From: Bacillota bacterium
GTDB taxonomy: Bacteria > Bacillota > Desulfotomaculia > Desulfotomaculales > VENG01
Length of the DNA: 64,000 nucleotides
Reading direction: 5' to 3'
Assembly: GCA_009711705.1 (NCBI GenBank)
Contig: VENG01000037.1
Span: 1 to 64,000 of the forward strand
Shown: positions 23,906 to 32,653 of the stretch, piece by piece
Layout of the letters: each line of letters opens with the position of its first letter
Position numbering within the stretch: position 1 is the stretch's first letter
Program-made: the position numbers and the translations under genes
The notes under the pieces: model-generated
Told to the model about the DNA's origin: nothing
What the model saw: only the letters and a program-made list of their open reading frames with translations
Database searches by the model: none

Positions 23906-26419
23906 GACACCTTTTTCGTCACCCACAACATTTTTGCATATTTTATCGCCTACAATGTTAGATATTTTCTCAATGTAGAAATCTGATAAAGATTGGGCTA
24001 CTTCCATGGAGACTCCTTCACTAAAAACCCTGCAAACAGGTTCTTCCGGATCGGGTAACACAAGTGTCCAGCCATTCGGGTGGAATACCTTAACTCCGTC
24101 TAACAGTTCCATGTCTCCTGCGGTTTTTTCCCCAATAAGTCTGCGAATAACTCGGCCCTTAGCTTCCCAGGGTACGGATACATCCTTTTTATCCATAAAG
24201 AAGGCAGGGATTTCATCCTTTAGGTCTGCCAGTGTAACCTTATGTGCTGACATAAATCCTAAAAGGTTACCCAGTGCAAAAAGACCATCAAAATTCATTA
24301 AAAACTGGGAGAAAGAGTCCTCTTTGCGGCCGTCTCGATCTTCCTCCTTAAGTAGGAGTTCCAAGAAATCTTGTACAGCTGTTTTGGTTCGTACTACCTT
24401 TCCAGCATACTTTTCAGCCATAGAATCTATTGCCTTCGTGGCTGTTACCGGGACAATAACCGGCCCATCCTGTGATTTTAGTGCAAGTAATGCAATTAAA
24501 GCAGTTAAAAGGTCTTCCTGTATTATTTCCCCCTGGTCGTCCACCAGTATAATTCTGTCTGCATTTGATTCTAAAACAAAGCCCATGGCAGCCTTTTGCT
24601 CAACCACGGTTTGGGTGAGCCGAGGTAAAATTTTTTGGCGGTTGGCCCAGCTTTGCGTTTCCTGATCATAGTCCAAAGATATTAGTTCTAAATTAAGGTT
24701 TTCACTTAATGGTTTAATAAAACGGTCCAGGGTAGTATGGTCATAAGCTGCCACTACTTTATAGTGGGCATTAAGGATTGACACTTTATCTATCTTTTGT
24801 AATATTGATTCCAGGTAGGCATCGGGAACGGCAGGAACAAACCGTCCGGTTAGCAAGCTGTTGGTATCCGCCCGTCTGAAGTCCTCCCTGGCCATAACAT
24901 TTTCTACTTTGCGTTCCTTGTTTCGAGACAGATTGCTCCCTTTTTCGTTGGTTATAATTATGTTAACAGCATCAGGCTGTCTCGGGGAGAGTTTAAAGTG
25001 GATACCGCCGGTGAATTTATATTTTCTTATAGTAAAGCGATGCATTGGTGTTATTCCCGTGCCCAGGTCAATAACTTCAACTCCCGCCGATTGTAAACCG
25101 CAGTATGCAGCTTTTTTAAATAAATCGGAAGCAGTGTAAGTGTCGCAGCTTAACGCTACTTTGGCCCCGCTGCCTAAAGTAGAAGCATACGCCGCTGCAA
25201 GCTTGGTTACAAACTCCGGTGTTAGTTCTATATTTACCAGGCCGGACACTCCTTCTAAACCGAATATTCTTTTTGGTTGACGGGTGCCCCAAATGATACT
25301 GTTCTGCACAATAGAACCTGCCTCAACTGTCTTTTGGGGCCATAATTTAATATCCGGCTTGATTAAACTTCTTTCTTTAATTATACAGTCACTTCCAATA
25401 ACTGCGCCTTCGAATACACTGGCATTATTATGTAGCTGTACCCGGCTGGCAATCACAGCACCGCTTGAAGATACAGCAGCTCTCGTATTCACGTTGTTCC
25501 AAAAAACACTCCGTTTAATTGATGTGTTTGTTCCCATGATGCAAGAGTCACCGACAACCGAATAAGAGTCTATTGTTACTTCGGCCCCTACTTTTGTCCC
25601 GTCACCGATTAAAACCGGGGAGTTAATTTTAGCAGATGGGTGTATTTCGGTATTTTCTCCCACCCAGACGCCCGGTGATATTTGGCGACCGGGCATGTTA
25701 ATTTTTACTTGTCCGGATAGAATGTCGTTGTGAGCCTGCAAATACTGCTGTAGGTTTCCGATATCACACCAATATCCCGGCAAAGTTACACCGTACAAAG
25801 GGAGACCTTTGGCAAGCAATAAAGGAAAGAGGTCTTTGCTAAAGTCAAATTTTTGTTGCTGTTGGAAATAAGATAAAACTTCCGGTTCCAGGACATAAAT
25901 TCCGGTATTCACTGTGTCGCTGAATACTTCACCCCAACTGGGCTTTTCAAGGAATTGTCGAACTCTGCCGCTCTCATCGGTTATTACCACACCGTATTCA
26001 AGCGGAGCATCAACTCGCGTCAGTACAAGGGTAGCAATGGCCCCCTTTTGCTTATGAAAGTTGACAGCCTGGGTTAGATCCAGGTCGGTTAATGCATCGC
26101 CGCTAATCACAATAAATGTTTGATCGAGAAATTCCTTGGCATTTTTAACACTCCCTGCAGTGCCCAGAGGAACATCCTCAATAAAGTATTGCAAATTTAC
26201 TCCGCTATAAGCACCCTGGCCAAAATAATCACGGATCGCCTCGGGCATGTATTGTAATGTAACCCCAATGTTATTAAAACCATGCTTTTTTAGCAGGTTA
26301 ACAATATGCAACATAATGGGTTTATTAATCACGGGAACCATTGGTTTAGGCCTGCCGCAAGTTAATGGACGCAGGCGGGAACCTTCCCCGCCGGCCATGA
26401 TTATGGCTTTCATACCCAT
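23900..26419 (-). CDS. Sugar-1-phosphate nucleotidyltransferase fused to a degenerate phosphomannomutase domain
   Basis: About 839 residues. The N-terminal nucleotidyltransferase (about 1-235, MAGGEGSRLRPLTCGRPKP) is intact. A left-handed beta-helix of hexapeptide repeats follows (about 245-370), then a phosphoglucomutase/phosphomannomutase-like region (about 380-835). In that region the catalytic loop reads KLSPRQP instead of TASHNP, the metal loop ESNADR instead of DGDADR, and the sugar and phosphate loops are also unlike the active family. The mutase part is therefore probably not a working mutase. The first half probably makes an NDP-sugar; the sugar is not decided by sequence. The ATG at 26419 is chosen for its AGGAGG site; the ATG two codons later is possible. 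It lies just downstream of the GT4 synthase. Confidence 0.85.
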   Translation of the reverse strand: MGMKAIIMAGGEGSRLRPLTCGRPKPMVPVINKPIMLHIVNLLKKHGFNNIGVTLQYMPEAIRDYFGQGAYSGVNLQYFIEDVPLGTAGSVKNAKEFLDQTFIVISGDALTDLDLTQAVNFHKQKGAIATLVLTRVDAPLEYGVVITDESGRVRQFLEKPSWGEVFSDTVNTGIYVLEPEVLSYFQQQQKFDFSKDLFPLLLAKGLPLYGVTLPGYWCDIGNLQQYLQAHNDILSGQVKINMPGRQISPGVWVGENTEIHPSAKINSPVLIGDGTKVGAEVTIDSYSVVGDSCIMGTNTSIKRSVFWNNVNTRAAVSSSGAVIASRVQLHNNASVFEGAVIGSDCIIKERSLIKPDIKLWPQKTVEAGSIVQNSIIWGTRQPKRIFGLEGVSGLVNIELTPEFVTKLAAAYASTLGSGAKVALSCDTYTASDLFKKAAYCGLQSAGVEVIDLGTGITPMHRFTIRKYKFTGGIHFKLSPRQPDAVNIIITNEKGSNLSRNKERKVENVMAREDFRRADTNSLLTGRFVPAVPDAYLESILQKIDKVSILNAHYKVVAAYDHTTLDRFIKPLSENLNLELISLDYDQETQSWANRQKILPRLTQTVVEQKAAMGFVLESNADRIILVDDQGEIIQEDLLTALIALLALKSQDGPVIVPVTATKAIDSMAEKYAGKVVRTKTAVQDFLELLLKEEDRDGRKEDSFSQFLMNFDGLFALGNLLGFMSAHKVTLADLKDEIPAFFMDKKDVSVPWEAKGRVIRRLIGEKTAGDMELLDGVKVFHPNGWTLVLPDPEEPVCRVFSEGVSMEVAQSLSDFYIEKISNIVGDKICKNVVGDEKGVG

Positions 26420-26433
26420 ATACACCTCCTGGC

Positions 26434-27672
26434 TTATTGTTTATTTAAAAACTTATAAAATTTATCCGGGATCCAGTTAGACCTGTTTTGGTCAAACATC
26501 GCATTACCGAATGCCTGGTACACTTCGCGGTATACACTCACAGTGACATCCGCAATCTGCTGCCAGTTGAAGTGCTGTTTAACCTTTTGATAAGCATGTT
26601 TTTCCAGTTTTTCTGCGAGTCCCGGTTCATAAATCATCCTCAATATCATGTCGGCCAGCGAATTGGCGTTACCTGGATAGAATTTAAGGCCGTCTACACC
26701 ATGCAGTACGATTTCACTTAAACCACCTGTATCAGATATGATAACCGGAGTGCGGGCGGCCATAGCTTCAAGTGCTACGATGCCGAAGGGCTCATATAGA
26801 CTGGGGAAGACTGCTATGTCAGACCAACTATACAAGCTGTTGCGCAGACTATCGTCAACATAACCGGTAAAATAAACACTGTGTGTAATATTCAGCTGTG
26901 CACACTGGTGCCTTAAAGCATCTGCATGGGGTCCTTTACCGGCGATGATAAACTTAGTGTTAGGGTGCCTGGCCAGTACTTTGGGAGCAGCGTCCAATAA
27001 AACTTGTACACCCTTCTCCCTTACCAGCCTTCCAACATAAAAAATTATTTTCTCGTCTGGGGCAGCAAAGTTTTCTCTGGCTGTGGAATGTTGTTTGACC
27101 GCGAAGTTTTCTGGATTAACACCATTGGGAATCGTTCTAAGTTTGTCCTTAGGAACTTGAAAAACGTGTTGCAGTTCACTTTTCATATACTGACTGCAGC
27201 AGATTACCCGCCACGATTCATAAGTCAACCACCATTCAATCTCACTTATGTGGCGCTGGGTATCATTGTGAAGCCCGTAATTGCGTCCCCACTCTGTGGC
27301 ATGTATGGTACAGACGAGCGGTAGGTTGCAGGAATGTTTCAATGCTCTCGCTGTATACGCCACGAGCCAATCGTGGGCATGAAGAATGTGAAACCGGTTA
27401 TCCCTAATCAGAGGGATTGCTTTTTCCAGCATGGCTACATTAAATTGAGCCACCCAGGTAACAAAGTCCGGAGATGATATACTATAAGGATTTACCCTAT
27501 GTACATGTACTCTATTAATCTTTTCATATTCTGGGGCACCAGGAGTGCCGCAGGTAAGTACGTGAACTTCAAGATTTAAATCGATTAGTGCTCTGGTGAG
27601 GTCATAAACGTGCTGGGCTAGTCCCCCCACACTTTTTGGGGGATACTCCCAAGAAAGCATTAAAACACGCAT
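26434..27672 (-). CDS. GT4 glycosyltransferase (glycogen-synthase-like)
   Basis: 412 residues with a GT-B fold of family GT4. The donor site shows GRLVREKGVQVLLDA and the E-x7-E motif EPFGIVALE. The N-terminal MLSWEYPPKSVGGLAQHV resembles starch/glycogen-synthase-type starts. The start at 27672 has AAAAGGAGG upstream; a 25-codon longer frame would run through the preceding terminator. With a GH57 branching enzyme, an NDP-sugar enzyme and a starch-binding module nearby, the likely product is an alpha-glucan, but other hexoses cannot be excluded. Confidence 0.88.
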   Translation of the reverse strand: MRVLMLSWEYPPKSVGGLAQHVYDLTRALIDLNLEVHVLTCGTPGAPEYEKINRVHVHRVNPYSISSPDFVTWVAQFNVAMLEKAIPLIRDNRFHILHAHDWLVAYTARALKHSCNLPLVCTIHATEWGRNYGLHNDTQRHISEIEWWLTYESWRVICCSQYMKSELQHVFQVPKDKLRTIPNGVNPENFAVKQHSTARENFAAPDEKIIFYVGRLVREKGVQVLLDAAPKVLARHPNTKFIIAGKGPHADALRHQCAQLNITHSVYFTGYVDDSLRNSLYSWSDIAVFPSLYEPFGIVALEAMAARTPVIISDTGGLSEIVLHGVDGLKFYPGNANSLADMILRMIYEPGLAEKLEKHAYQKVKQHFNWQQIADVTVSVYREVYQAFGNAMFDQNRSNWIPDKFYKFLNKQ

Positions 27673-27710
27673 CTCTGAGCCTCCTTTTATATTTAGCTTG
27701 CCCGGGATGC

Positions 27711-27743
27711 TAAAAATCCCTACCGGACGCCCGGCAGGGATCG
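27711..27743 (-). terminator. Terminator after the starch-binding gene
   Basis: GATCCCTGCCGG pairs with CCGGTAGGGAT around a 4-base loop, followed by TTTTT on the minus strand. It lies between the CBM gene and the GT4 gene, so expression of the GT4 gene probably depends on read-through or its own promoter. Confidence 0.85.
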
Positions 27744-27749
27744 TCATTT

Positions 27750-28133
27750 TTAATGTCGCTTACCATTGTGAATCTGAAAACTCCAGTTATGGCCGGTATT
27801 GTTATCCCAATTATAAGCATTATCACGGAAACAAAAATTAAACTGAGTAGCATCTTTAATTTCTAATGTTTTTACAAAACCCCACCCTGTGTGGGACATT
27901 TTGCTTTCCATAAGATCGTGCCAGTTATTTGATTCGCCGTACCCGGCGTGTAAATGTATTTCCTGCGCTCCATTATTAGGTAAGAGACCGTTATAAAGGA
28001 TGGTTATTTCTTCCCCGCTGGTAATTGGTAGCGGGTCAACCACAACTCCTCCCGGATTTTGGGCTTCGTGCATATCGGCTAAACGCATTCCACCTGATTG
28101 TTCACGCCATCCGTAATTTGATGCGTGACTCAT
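27750..28133 (-). CDS. Stand-alone starch-binding module (CBM25/CBM53-like)
   Basis: About 127 residues with no enzyme attached. Residues about 30-125 resemble CBM25/CBM53 modules (GEEITILYNGLLPN, HLHAGYGESNNW, then AYNWDNNTGHNWSF near the end), whose conserved tryptophans stack on alpha-glucans. There is no signal peptide, so it should act in the cytoplasm, perhaps on stored glycogen-like polymer. The ATG at 28133 follows GGGAGGTG. It precedes the GT4 gene on the same strand but has its own terminator. Confidence 0.8.
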   Translation of the reverse strand: MSHASNYGWREQSGGMRLADMHEAQNPGGVVVDPLPITSGEEITILYNGLLPNNGAQEIHLHAGYGESNNWHDLMESKMSHTGWGFVKTLEIKDATQFNFCFRDNAYNWDNNTGHNWSFQIHNGKRH

Positions 28134-28206
28134 AGCTATCACCTCCCTACTTCTCTTCCAATTAGAGTTACAAGCATATTATTTTAACTTTTTATGGATT
28201 TTATTC

Positions 28207-28243
28207 ATAAAAAAAGCGCGTAAAACAGTTTCCTTTACGCGCG
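28207..28243 (-). terminator. Second terminator downstream of the isocitrate-dehydrogenase-like gene
   Basis: GCGCGTAAA pairs with TTTACGCGC around a 9-base loop, and the minus strand continues into TTTTTTT. It sits about 130 bp beyond the first terminator. Confidence 0.75.
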
Positions 28244-28255
28244 CCATTAAAAAAC

Positions 28256-28310
28256 AAAAAGGGGACAGGCACCTTTTTTGAAAAGCGAAAATAGAGCCAG
28301 TCCCCTTTTT
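28256..28310. repeat. REP-like palindrome with GGGGAC.GGC arms
   Basis: GGGGACAGGC (28261-28270) pairs with GCCAGTCCCC (28295-28304) with one A-A mismatch; A-runs and T-runs flank it. I recall nearly identical GGGGACAGGCACC palindromes as dispersed repeats in many bacterial genomes; only one copy was seen in this window. Confidence 0.6.
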
Positions 28311-28330
28311 TGTATACTTTCCTGGACAAT

Positions 28331-28376
28331 AAAAAAGGCCGGTTCTCATTTAGAGAAACCGGCTTGGATTTTTTTT
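28331..28376 (-). terminator. Terminator of the four-gene 2-oxoacid operon
   Basis: AAGCCGGTTTCTC pairs with GAGAACCGGCC and a T-run follows on the minus strand. It starts at the stop codon of the dehydrogenase gene. Confidence 0.85.
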
Positions 28377-29380
28377 TACTTCGGTAGCTTTTCAATAATG
28401 GCATCTGCCATCTCACTGGTACTGGCGTTTCCGCCCAAGTCGTAGGTAACCTTCTGTTTCTCATTAAGTACGGCTGTAACCGCGTGCATTATACTGTCGG
28501 CAGCCTGGTGCTCTTCTAAATGCTGCAGCATTAATATACCGCTCAGTAATATGGCCAAAGGATTTACCCTGTTTTTCCCGGCGTGCTTGGGCGCGCTACC
28601 GTGCACCGGCTCAAAAACCGCCGTTTTAAGGCCAATGTTGGCCCCTGGCGCAACGCCCAGACCTCCTACCAAACCTGCACACAAATCACTTACTATGTCA
28701 CCATAAAGGTTGGGCAAAACAAGAACGTCATAATTATCAGGAGATTGTACTAACTTCATGCACATGGCATCTACTATCATGTCTTCAAATTCGATATCGG
28801 CATATTCTTCGGCAATGCGGCGGGCACAATCAAGGAATAAGCCGTCGGAAAGCTTCATAATGTTAGCTTTATGTACCGCGGTAACCTTTTTTCTTCCTTG
28901 GCTTCTGGCCAGGTCAAAAGCATGCCTGCAGATCCTTTCCGAAGCCTCCCGGGTGATGATCTTTATGCTTTCAGCTGCATCTTTTCCTACATTATGTTCG
29001 ATACCCGCATAAAGATCTTCTGTATTCTCCCTTACTACTACCAGGTTTACGTTATCGTACCTGGAGGCAATTCCGGGTAAACTGCGTGCAGGGCGTACGT
29101 TGGCGTAAAGCTCAAGCTCCTGCCTAAGTGTAACATTGACGCTCCTAAAACCTTTTCCAATCGGTGTGGTCAAAGGACCTTTAAGAGCTATCCCATTTTT
29201 CTTGATGGATTCTAACACATATGGCGGAAGTGGGGTTCCGTGTTCTTCAATTAATGCTTCCCCGGCCTCTACAACTTCCCAATCTATGGCCACACCGGAT
29301 GCATCAATTACTCGCCGTGCGGCCTGGGATATCTCAGGCCCAATGCCGTCACCGGGTATAAGTGTTACTTTATGTGCCAC
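28376..29380 (-). CDS. Isocitrate/homoisocitrate dehydrogenase family protein
   Basis: 334 residues of the beta-decarboxylating dehydrogenase family. It opens KVTLIPGDGIGPEI and has the substrate loop RSVNVTLRQELELYANVRP, with Ser and Asn placed as in isocitrate dehydrogenases (RSxNVxLR). RENTEDLYAGIEH also resembles NAD-type isocitrate dehydrogenase. Isopropylmalate dehydrogenases lack that serine/asparagine pair. It is last in an operon after a homocitrate-synthase-like gene and two aconitase-family subunits, so it makes either 2-oxoglutarate from isocitrate or 2-oxoadipate from homoisocitrate. I favour isocitrate on the loop, without certainty. Confidence 0.85.
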   Translation of the reverse strand: MAHKVTLIPGDGIGPEISQAARRVIDASGVAIDWEVVEAGEALIEEHGTPLPPYVLESIKKNGIALKGPLTTPIGKGFRSVNVTLRQELELYANVRPARSLPGIASRYDNVNLVVVRENTEDLYAGIEHNVGKDAAESIKIITREASERICRHAFDLARSQGRKKVTAVHKANIMKLSDGLFLDCARRIAEEYADIEFEDMIVDAMCMKLVQSPDNYDVLVLPNLYGDIVSDLCAGLVGGLGVAPGANIGLKTAVFEPVHGSAPKHAGKNRVNPLAILLSGILMLQHLEEHQAADSIMHAVTAVLNEKQKVTYDLGGNASTSEMADAIIEKLPK

Positions 29381-29401
29381 GACCTGGTCCTCCTTCTAAT
29401 T

Positions 29402-29899
29402 CTACAGATTAAAACCACCGTATTTTTTAAAATGGGGAGCTAGTCCCCCGTCATTTAAAATTTTAATCATAACAGGTGGCAGTGGTTTGGCCGGTATAGT
29501 TTGTCCTTTAGTTTTATTAATTACATTGCCACCGGCCAGGTCAACCTCTAATTCATCGCCTGCATCAATAAGGTCGGTATCACATTCCACCACCGGTAAA
29601 CCGGTGTTAATGGCATTACGATAGAAAATCCGGGCAAAAGATTTTGCCAGTACGGCGCTGATATCGGCGTGTTTTATGGCCAGTGGAGCTTGTTCCCGGG
29701 AGGATCCGCAGCCAAAGTTGCTGCCTCCTACAATAAAATCGCCCGCGTTAATTTTGTTGTAAAAATCAGGGTCCAGATCTTCCATCACGTGTTTTGCCAG
29801 CTCTTTCATATCCAATGTTTTAAATTTATATCTTCCCGCGATAATATAATCGGTATTAACGTCATTGCCAAATTTATGTGTAGTACCTTTGAATATCAT
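29402..29899 (-). CDS. Aconitase-family small subunit (LeuD/HacB-like)
   Basis: 165 residues, swivel-domain subunit. VNTDYIIAGRY and GGSNFGCGSSREQAP are the family motifs. The loop after the GRY, which shapes substrate choice, reads YKFKT with two lysines; isopropylmalate enzymes carry hydrophobic residues there. Basic residues suit a carboxylate-bearing side chain such as in citrate or homocitrate. It is 21 bp upstream of the dehydrogenase and 8 bp after the large-subunit gene. Confidence 0.85.
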   Translation of the reverse strand: MIFKGTTHKFGNDVNTDYIIAGRYKFKTLDMKELAKHVMEDLDPDFYNKINAGDFIVGGSNFGCGSSREQAPLAIKHADISAVLAKSFARIFYRNAINTGLPVVECDTDLIDAGDELEVDLAGGNVINKTKGQTIPAKPLPPVMIKILNDGGLAPHFKKYGGFNL

Positions 29900-29907
29900 T
29901 TCTTCAC

Positions 29908-31164
29908 CTACTTTATGAAGTCTCTGGGATCGGTAATTTTACCTGTTATGGCCGAAGCGGCTACTGTAACGGGAGAACCAAGGTAGATAAATGCCTTACT
30001 GTTACCCATTCTCCCTTTAAAATTACGGTTGGCAGTAGAAATAACATTTTCACCATCTGACGGAACACCGTTATGGGTTCCAACACACGGGCCGCATCCC
30101 GGTGTAACTACTGCTGCTCCTGCCTCTACCAATGTTTGCAGGGTACCGTCCCGCATTGCTTCCAGATAGATAAGTTTGGAAGCCGGTGCCACAACAAATC
30201 TTACGTCCGGGTGTACTTTACGGTTCTTAAGTATGGAGGCAGCCGCATGAAGGTCTTCTAGCCGGCCGTTGGTACAAGTGCCTAGTACCGCTTGGTTTAC
30301 GGGTGTGTCCGCCACTTCCGAAACGGGACACACATTGTCCACTGTATGCGGCCTGGCTATTTGAGGTTCTAGATCAGACACATCAAATTCTTTTGTCTCC
30401 GCATAAGTTGCATCTGAATCCGCCTCAACCGGCTCAAATTTGGTATCGGAAAAGCGATCAAGCCAGGTGAAAGTTGTATCATCCGCTTCCATAAGCCCTG
30501 CCTTGGCTCCCATCTCTATGGCCATATTTGATATTGTGAATCTGGCATCCATAGAAAGACAGCTTATGGCCTCTCCTGTGAACTCTGTGGCTTTATAGGT
30601 GGCCCCGTCAGCAGTTACATTACCTATCAGGTAAAGAATAAGGTCCTTGGAATAGACGCCCTGGGGCAGTTCACCTTGACATACGAATTTAATGGTTTCA
30701 GGAACTTTAAACCACATTTTGCCGGACACAAGTCCACCGGCCAGGTCGGTGGACCCGACGCCGGTGGAAAAAGCGTTTAAGGCACCGTAAGTGCAGGTGT
30801 GGGAATCGGCCCCGATAACCAAACTCCCAGGGCCAACTTTACCGCTTTCAGGCACTACCTGATGACAAACTCCTTCACCTATGTCGTAAAGATGCACGCC
30901 CTTAGACCGGGCGAACTCACGCATCAACTTGTGTAAAGCCGATACTCCGTCATTGGGACTTGGGGAGCTGTGGTCGATAACCAGGGCAACCTTCTGAGGA
31001 TCGAAAACCTCTTTGCCGTCCATATTTTCGAAGGCTCTTATAGCCAGAGGTGAGGTTCCGTCTTGACCCATGATGAAATCAACCTGGGCCACTACGATAT
31101 CGTTAGCTTTTGCAGTCAGTCCACTGTGTTTTGATAATATTTTTTCTATTATAGTCTGGCCCAA
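29908..31164 (-). CDS. Aconitase-family large subunit (LeuC/HacA-like)
   Basis: 418 residues, the short archaeal-type LeuC length. The [4Fe-4S] cysteines are in LGTCTNGR and PGCGPCVGTH. GADSHTCTYGALNAFSTGVGSTD is conserved in the whole family, so sequence alone does not separate isopropylmalate, homocitrate and citrate dehydratases. It pairs with the small subunit encoded directly downstream and begins three bases after the synthase gene's stop. Confidence 0.85.
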   Translation of the reverse strand: MGQTIIEKILSKHSGLTAKANDIVVAQVDFIMGQDGTSPLAIRAFENMDGKEVFDPQKVALVIDHSSPSPNDGVSALHKLMREFARSKGVHLYDIGEGVCHQVVPESGKVGPGSLVIGADSHTCTYGALNAFSTGVGSTDLAGGLVSGKMWFKVPETIKFVCQGELPQGVYSKDLILYLIGNVTADGATYKATEFTGEAISCLSMDARFTISNMAIEMGAKAGLMEADDTTFTWLDRFSDTKFEPVEADSDATYAETKEFDVSDLEPQIARPHTVDNVCPVSEVADTPVNQAVLGTCTNGRLEDLHAAASILKNRKVHPDVRFVVAPASKLIYLEAMRDGTLQTLVEAGAAVVTPGCGPCVGTHNGVPSDGENVISTANRNFKGRMGNSKAFIYLGSPVTVAASAITGKITDPRDFIK

Positions 31165-31167
31165 AAC

Positions 31168-32316
31168 TTAACCCCTCTTTCCACCAAAGTAATCATCAAA
31201 GATGTACATTAACTCCTTATCAAATAACGGCCTTTTGAGTGATACAGTATATGAGCGGATCGTGGGTAATAGCTCCTCAGCCTGGTGCTCGGTAAGTCTG
31301 ATGCCGAACTCGGCGTATTTATTCTTAAGTGCTGCTGTGCCGGAGTGTTTACCCACCACAATTTGCCTTAAAAGACCTACTTCTTCAGGCATGAAGGCCT
31401 CATAAGTTTTTGGGTTTTTCAAAGTGCCGTCGGCGTGTATGCCCGATTCATGAGCAAACATGTTAGATCCCACGATAGCTTTCCAGGTAGGTAGTTCACG
31501 CCCGGAAGCACGAGACACGTACTCTGCTACTTCCAGGAACATTTCGTGTTTGAGATCCAAATCAATTTTATAAAGGTGCTTCAGTGCCATAGCAACTTCC
31601 TCTAAGGCGGCGTTACCTGCGCGCTCTCCGAGACCGATTACCGTAACTCCCACATGAGTGGCGCCGGCCCTAATACCCTCTAGAGCATTGGCGGTAGCCA
31701 TACCAAAGTCATTATGAGTATGCATTTCAATATCTATGTCTACCTGATCTATGATGGACCTTATGTTTTTGTAGGTGGAGTTCGGTGTTAAAATCCCTAC
31801 TGTATCACAATAGCGAAGCCTGTTACCGCCGGCCTGCTTAGCTACTTTGGCAAACTCAGCTAGAAATTCATGGTCACTACGTGACGCATCCTCAGCGTTA
31901 ACCGAGATATAGACGCCTTCTTTAGCAGCAAATTCAACTGCTTTGGCCATATGCTCCAACACCCATTCCCTGGAAGTGCGAAGCTTATGCTTGATATGGA
32001 TGTCCGATGTAGAGATAGATATGGCTACGGAATCCACACCGCATCGTAGGGAAGCCTCTATGTCTTTGATCACCGGACGGTTCCACCCCATTATACTGGC
32101 TTTGAGGCCGGCCTGGCATATCTTTTTGATGGCTTTTTCCTCGTCGCCACCCATAATGGGAATACCCACTTCCAACTGGTGGACCCCTATTTCATCAAGT
32201 AATTTTGCCACTCTGACTTTTTCTCTGTTCGCAAAAACTACCCCCGCAGTTTGTTCCCCATCTCGGAGGGTAGTATCCACAATGGTTATTGGTTTGGTAG
32301 TTAAATTTTCAACCAT
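31168..32316 (-). CDS. Homocitrate synthase family protein (NifV or Re-citrate-synthase-like)
   Basis: 382 residues of the LeuA/DRE-TIM aldol superfamily: IVDTTLRDGEQTAGV at the start, MHTHNDFGMATANAL as metal-binding motif, and VFAHESGIHADG-type motif (NMFAHESGIHADG). It lacks the long C-terminal regulatory LeuA domain, as in NifV. The reaction is acetyl-CoA plus a 2-oxoacid: 2-oxoglutarate (homocitrate) or oxaloacetate (citrate, Re face). Re-citrate synthases of anaerobes belong to this superfamily. The gene leads a tight operon with aconitase-type subunits and a dehydrogenase whose loop looks isocitrate-like. No nif genes are near. Confidence 0.82.
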   Translation of the reverse strand: MVENLTTKPITIVDTTLRDGEQTAGVVFANREKVRVAKLLDEIGVHQLEVGIPIMGGDEEKAIKKICQAGLKASIMGWNRPVIKDIEASLRCGVDSVAISISTSDIHIKHKLRTSREWVLEHMAKAVEFAAKEGVYISVNAEDASRSDHEFLAEFAKVAKQAGGNRLRYCDTVGILTPNSTYKNIRSIIDQVDIDIEMHTHNDFGMATANALEGIRAGATHVGVTVIGLGERAGNAALEEVAMALKHLYKIDLDLKHEMFLEVAEYVSRASGRELPTWKAIVGSNMFAHESGIHADGTLKNPKTYEAFMPEEVGLLRQIVVGKHSGTAALKNKYAEFGIRLTEHQAEELLPTIRSYTVSLKRPLFDKELMYIFDDYFGGKRG

Positions 32317-32399
32317 TTAGTGTACATCAACCCCTTTTATTGGTTTTGCTATTTAAAAGGACAGAAATCCTTACACTAAGGGTATCACATTAACAAAGG

Positions 32400-32653
32400 A
32401 GTGAAAAGGTTCAAGATTGTAAAATACAGTATACAAATGCCATTATGTTATCAATTTTGAAAGGAAGTGGTAGAAATATGTGCTTGAACGGTCTAAGGTC
32501 AACTTTGTAGGAGCCCGGATGTTCGCTTGCTAAACCAGTCAACCGTTAGCTGGTTAATTAGGGTAGTTAGCCGATAAAAGTTAGTCTTATGGTACCAATT
32601 ATACTACAATAATAACACATAAAGTACCCAGACGAAAAAAATTGCATCGGGGG
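32400..32653. other. Gene-free leader between divergent genes
   Basis: No reading frame is credible. It contains a small hairpin, AACCAG (about 32533-32538) with CTGGTT (about 32550-32555), and G-rich patches, but no riboswitch class was recognised. It presumably holds promoters for the synthase operon (left) and the antiporter (right). Confidence 0.35.

Noticed and set aside
28201..28464. Minus-strand 87-residue frame over the terminators
   Set aside because: It runs through the end of the dehydrogenase gene and through hairpins; its composition is low in complexity.
32443..32640. Structured leader as a riboswitch
   Set aside because: A small hairpin is present, but no core of any riboswitch class I know could be recognised.
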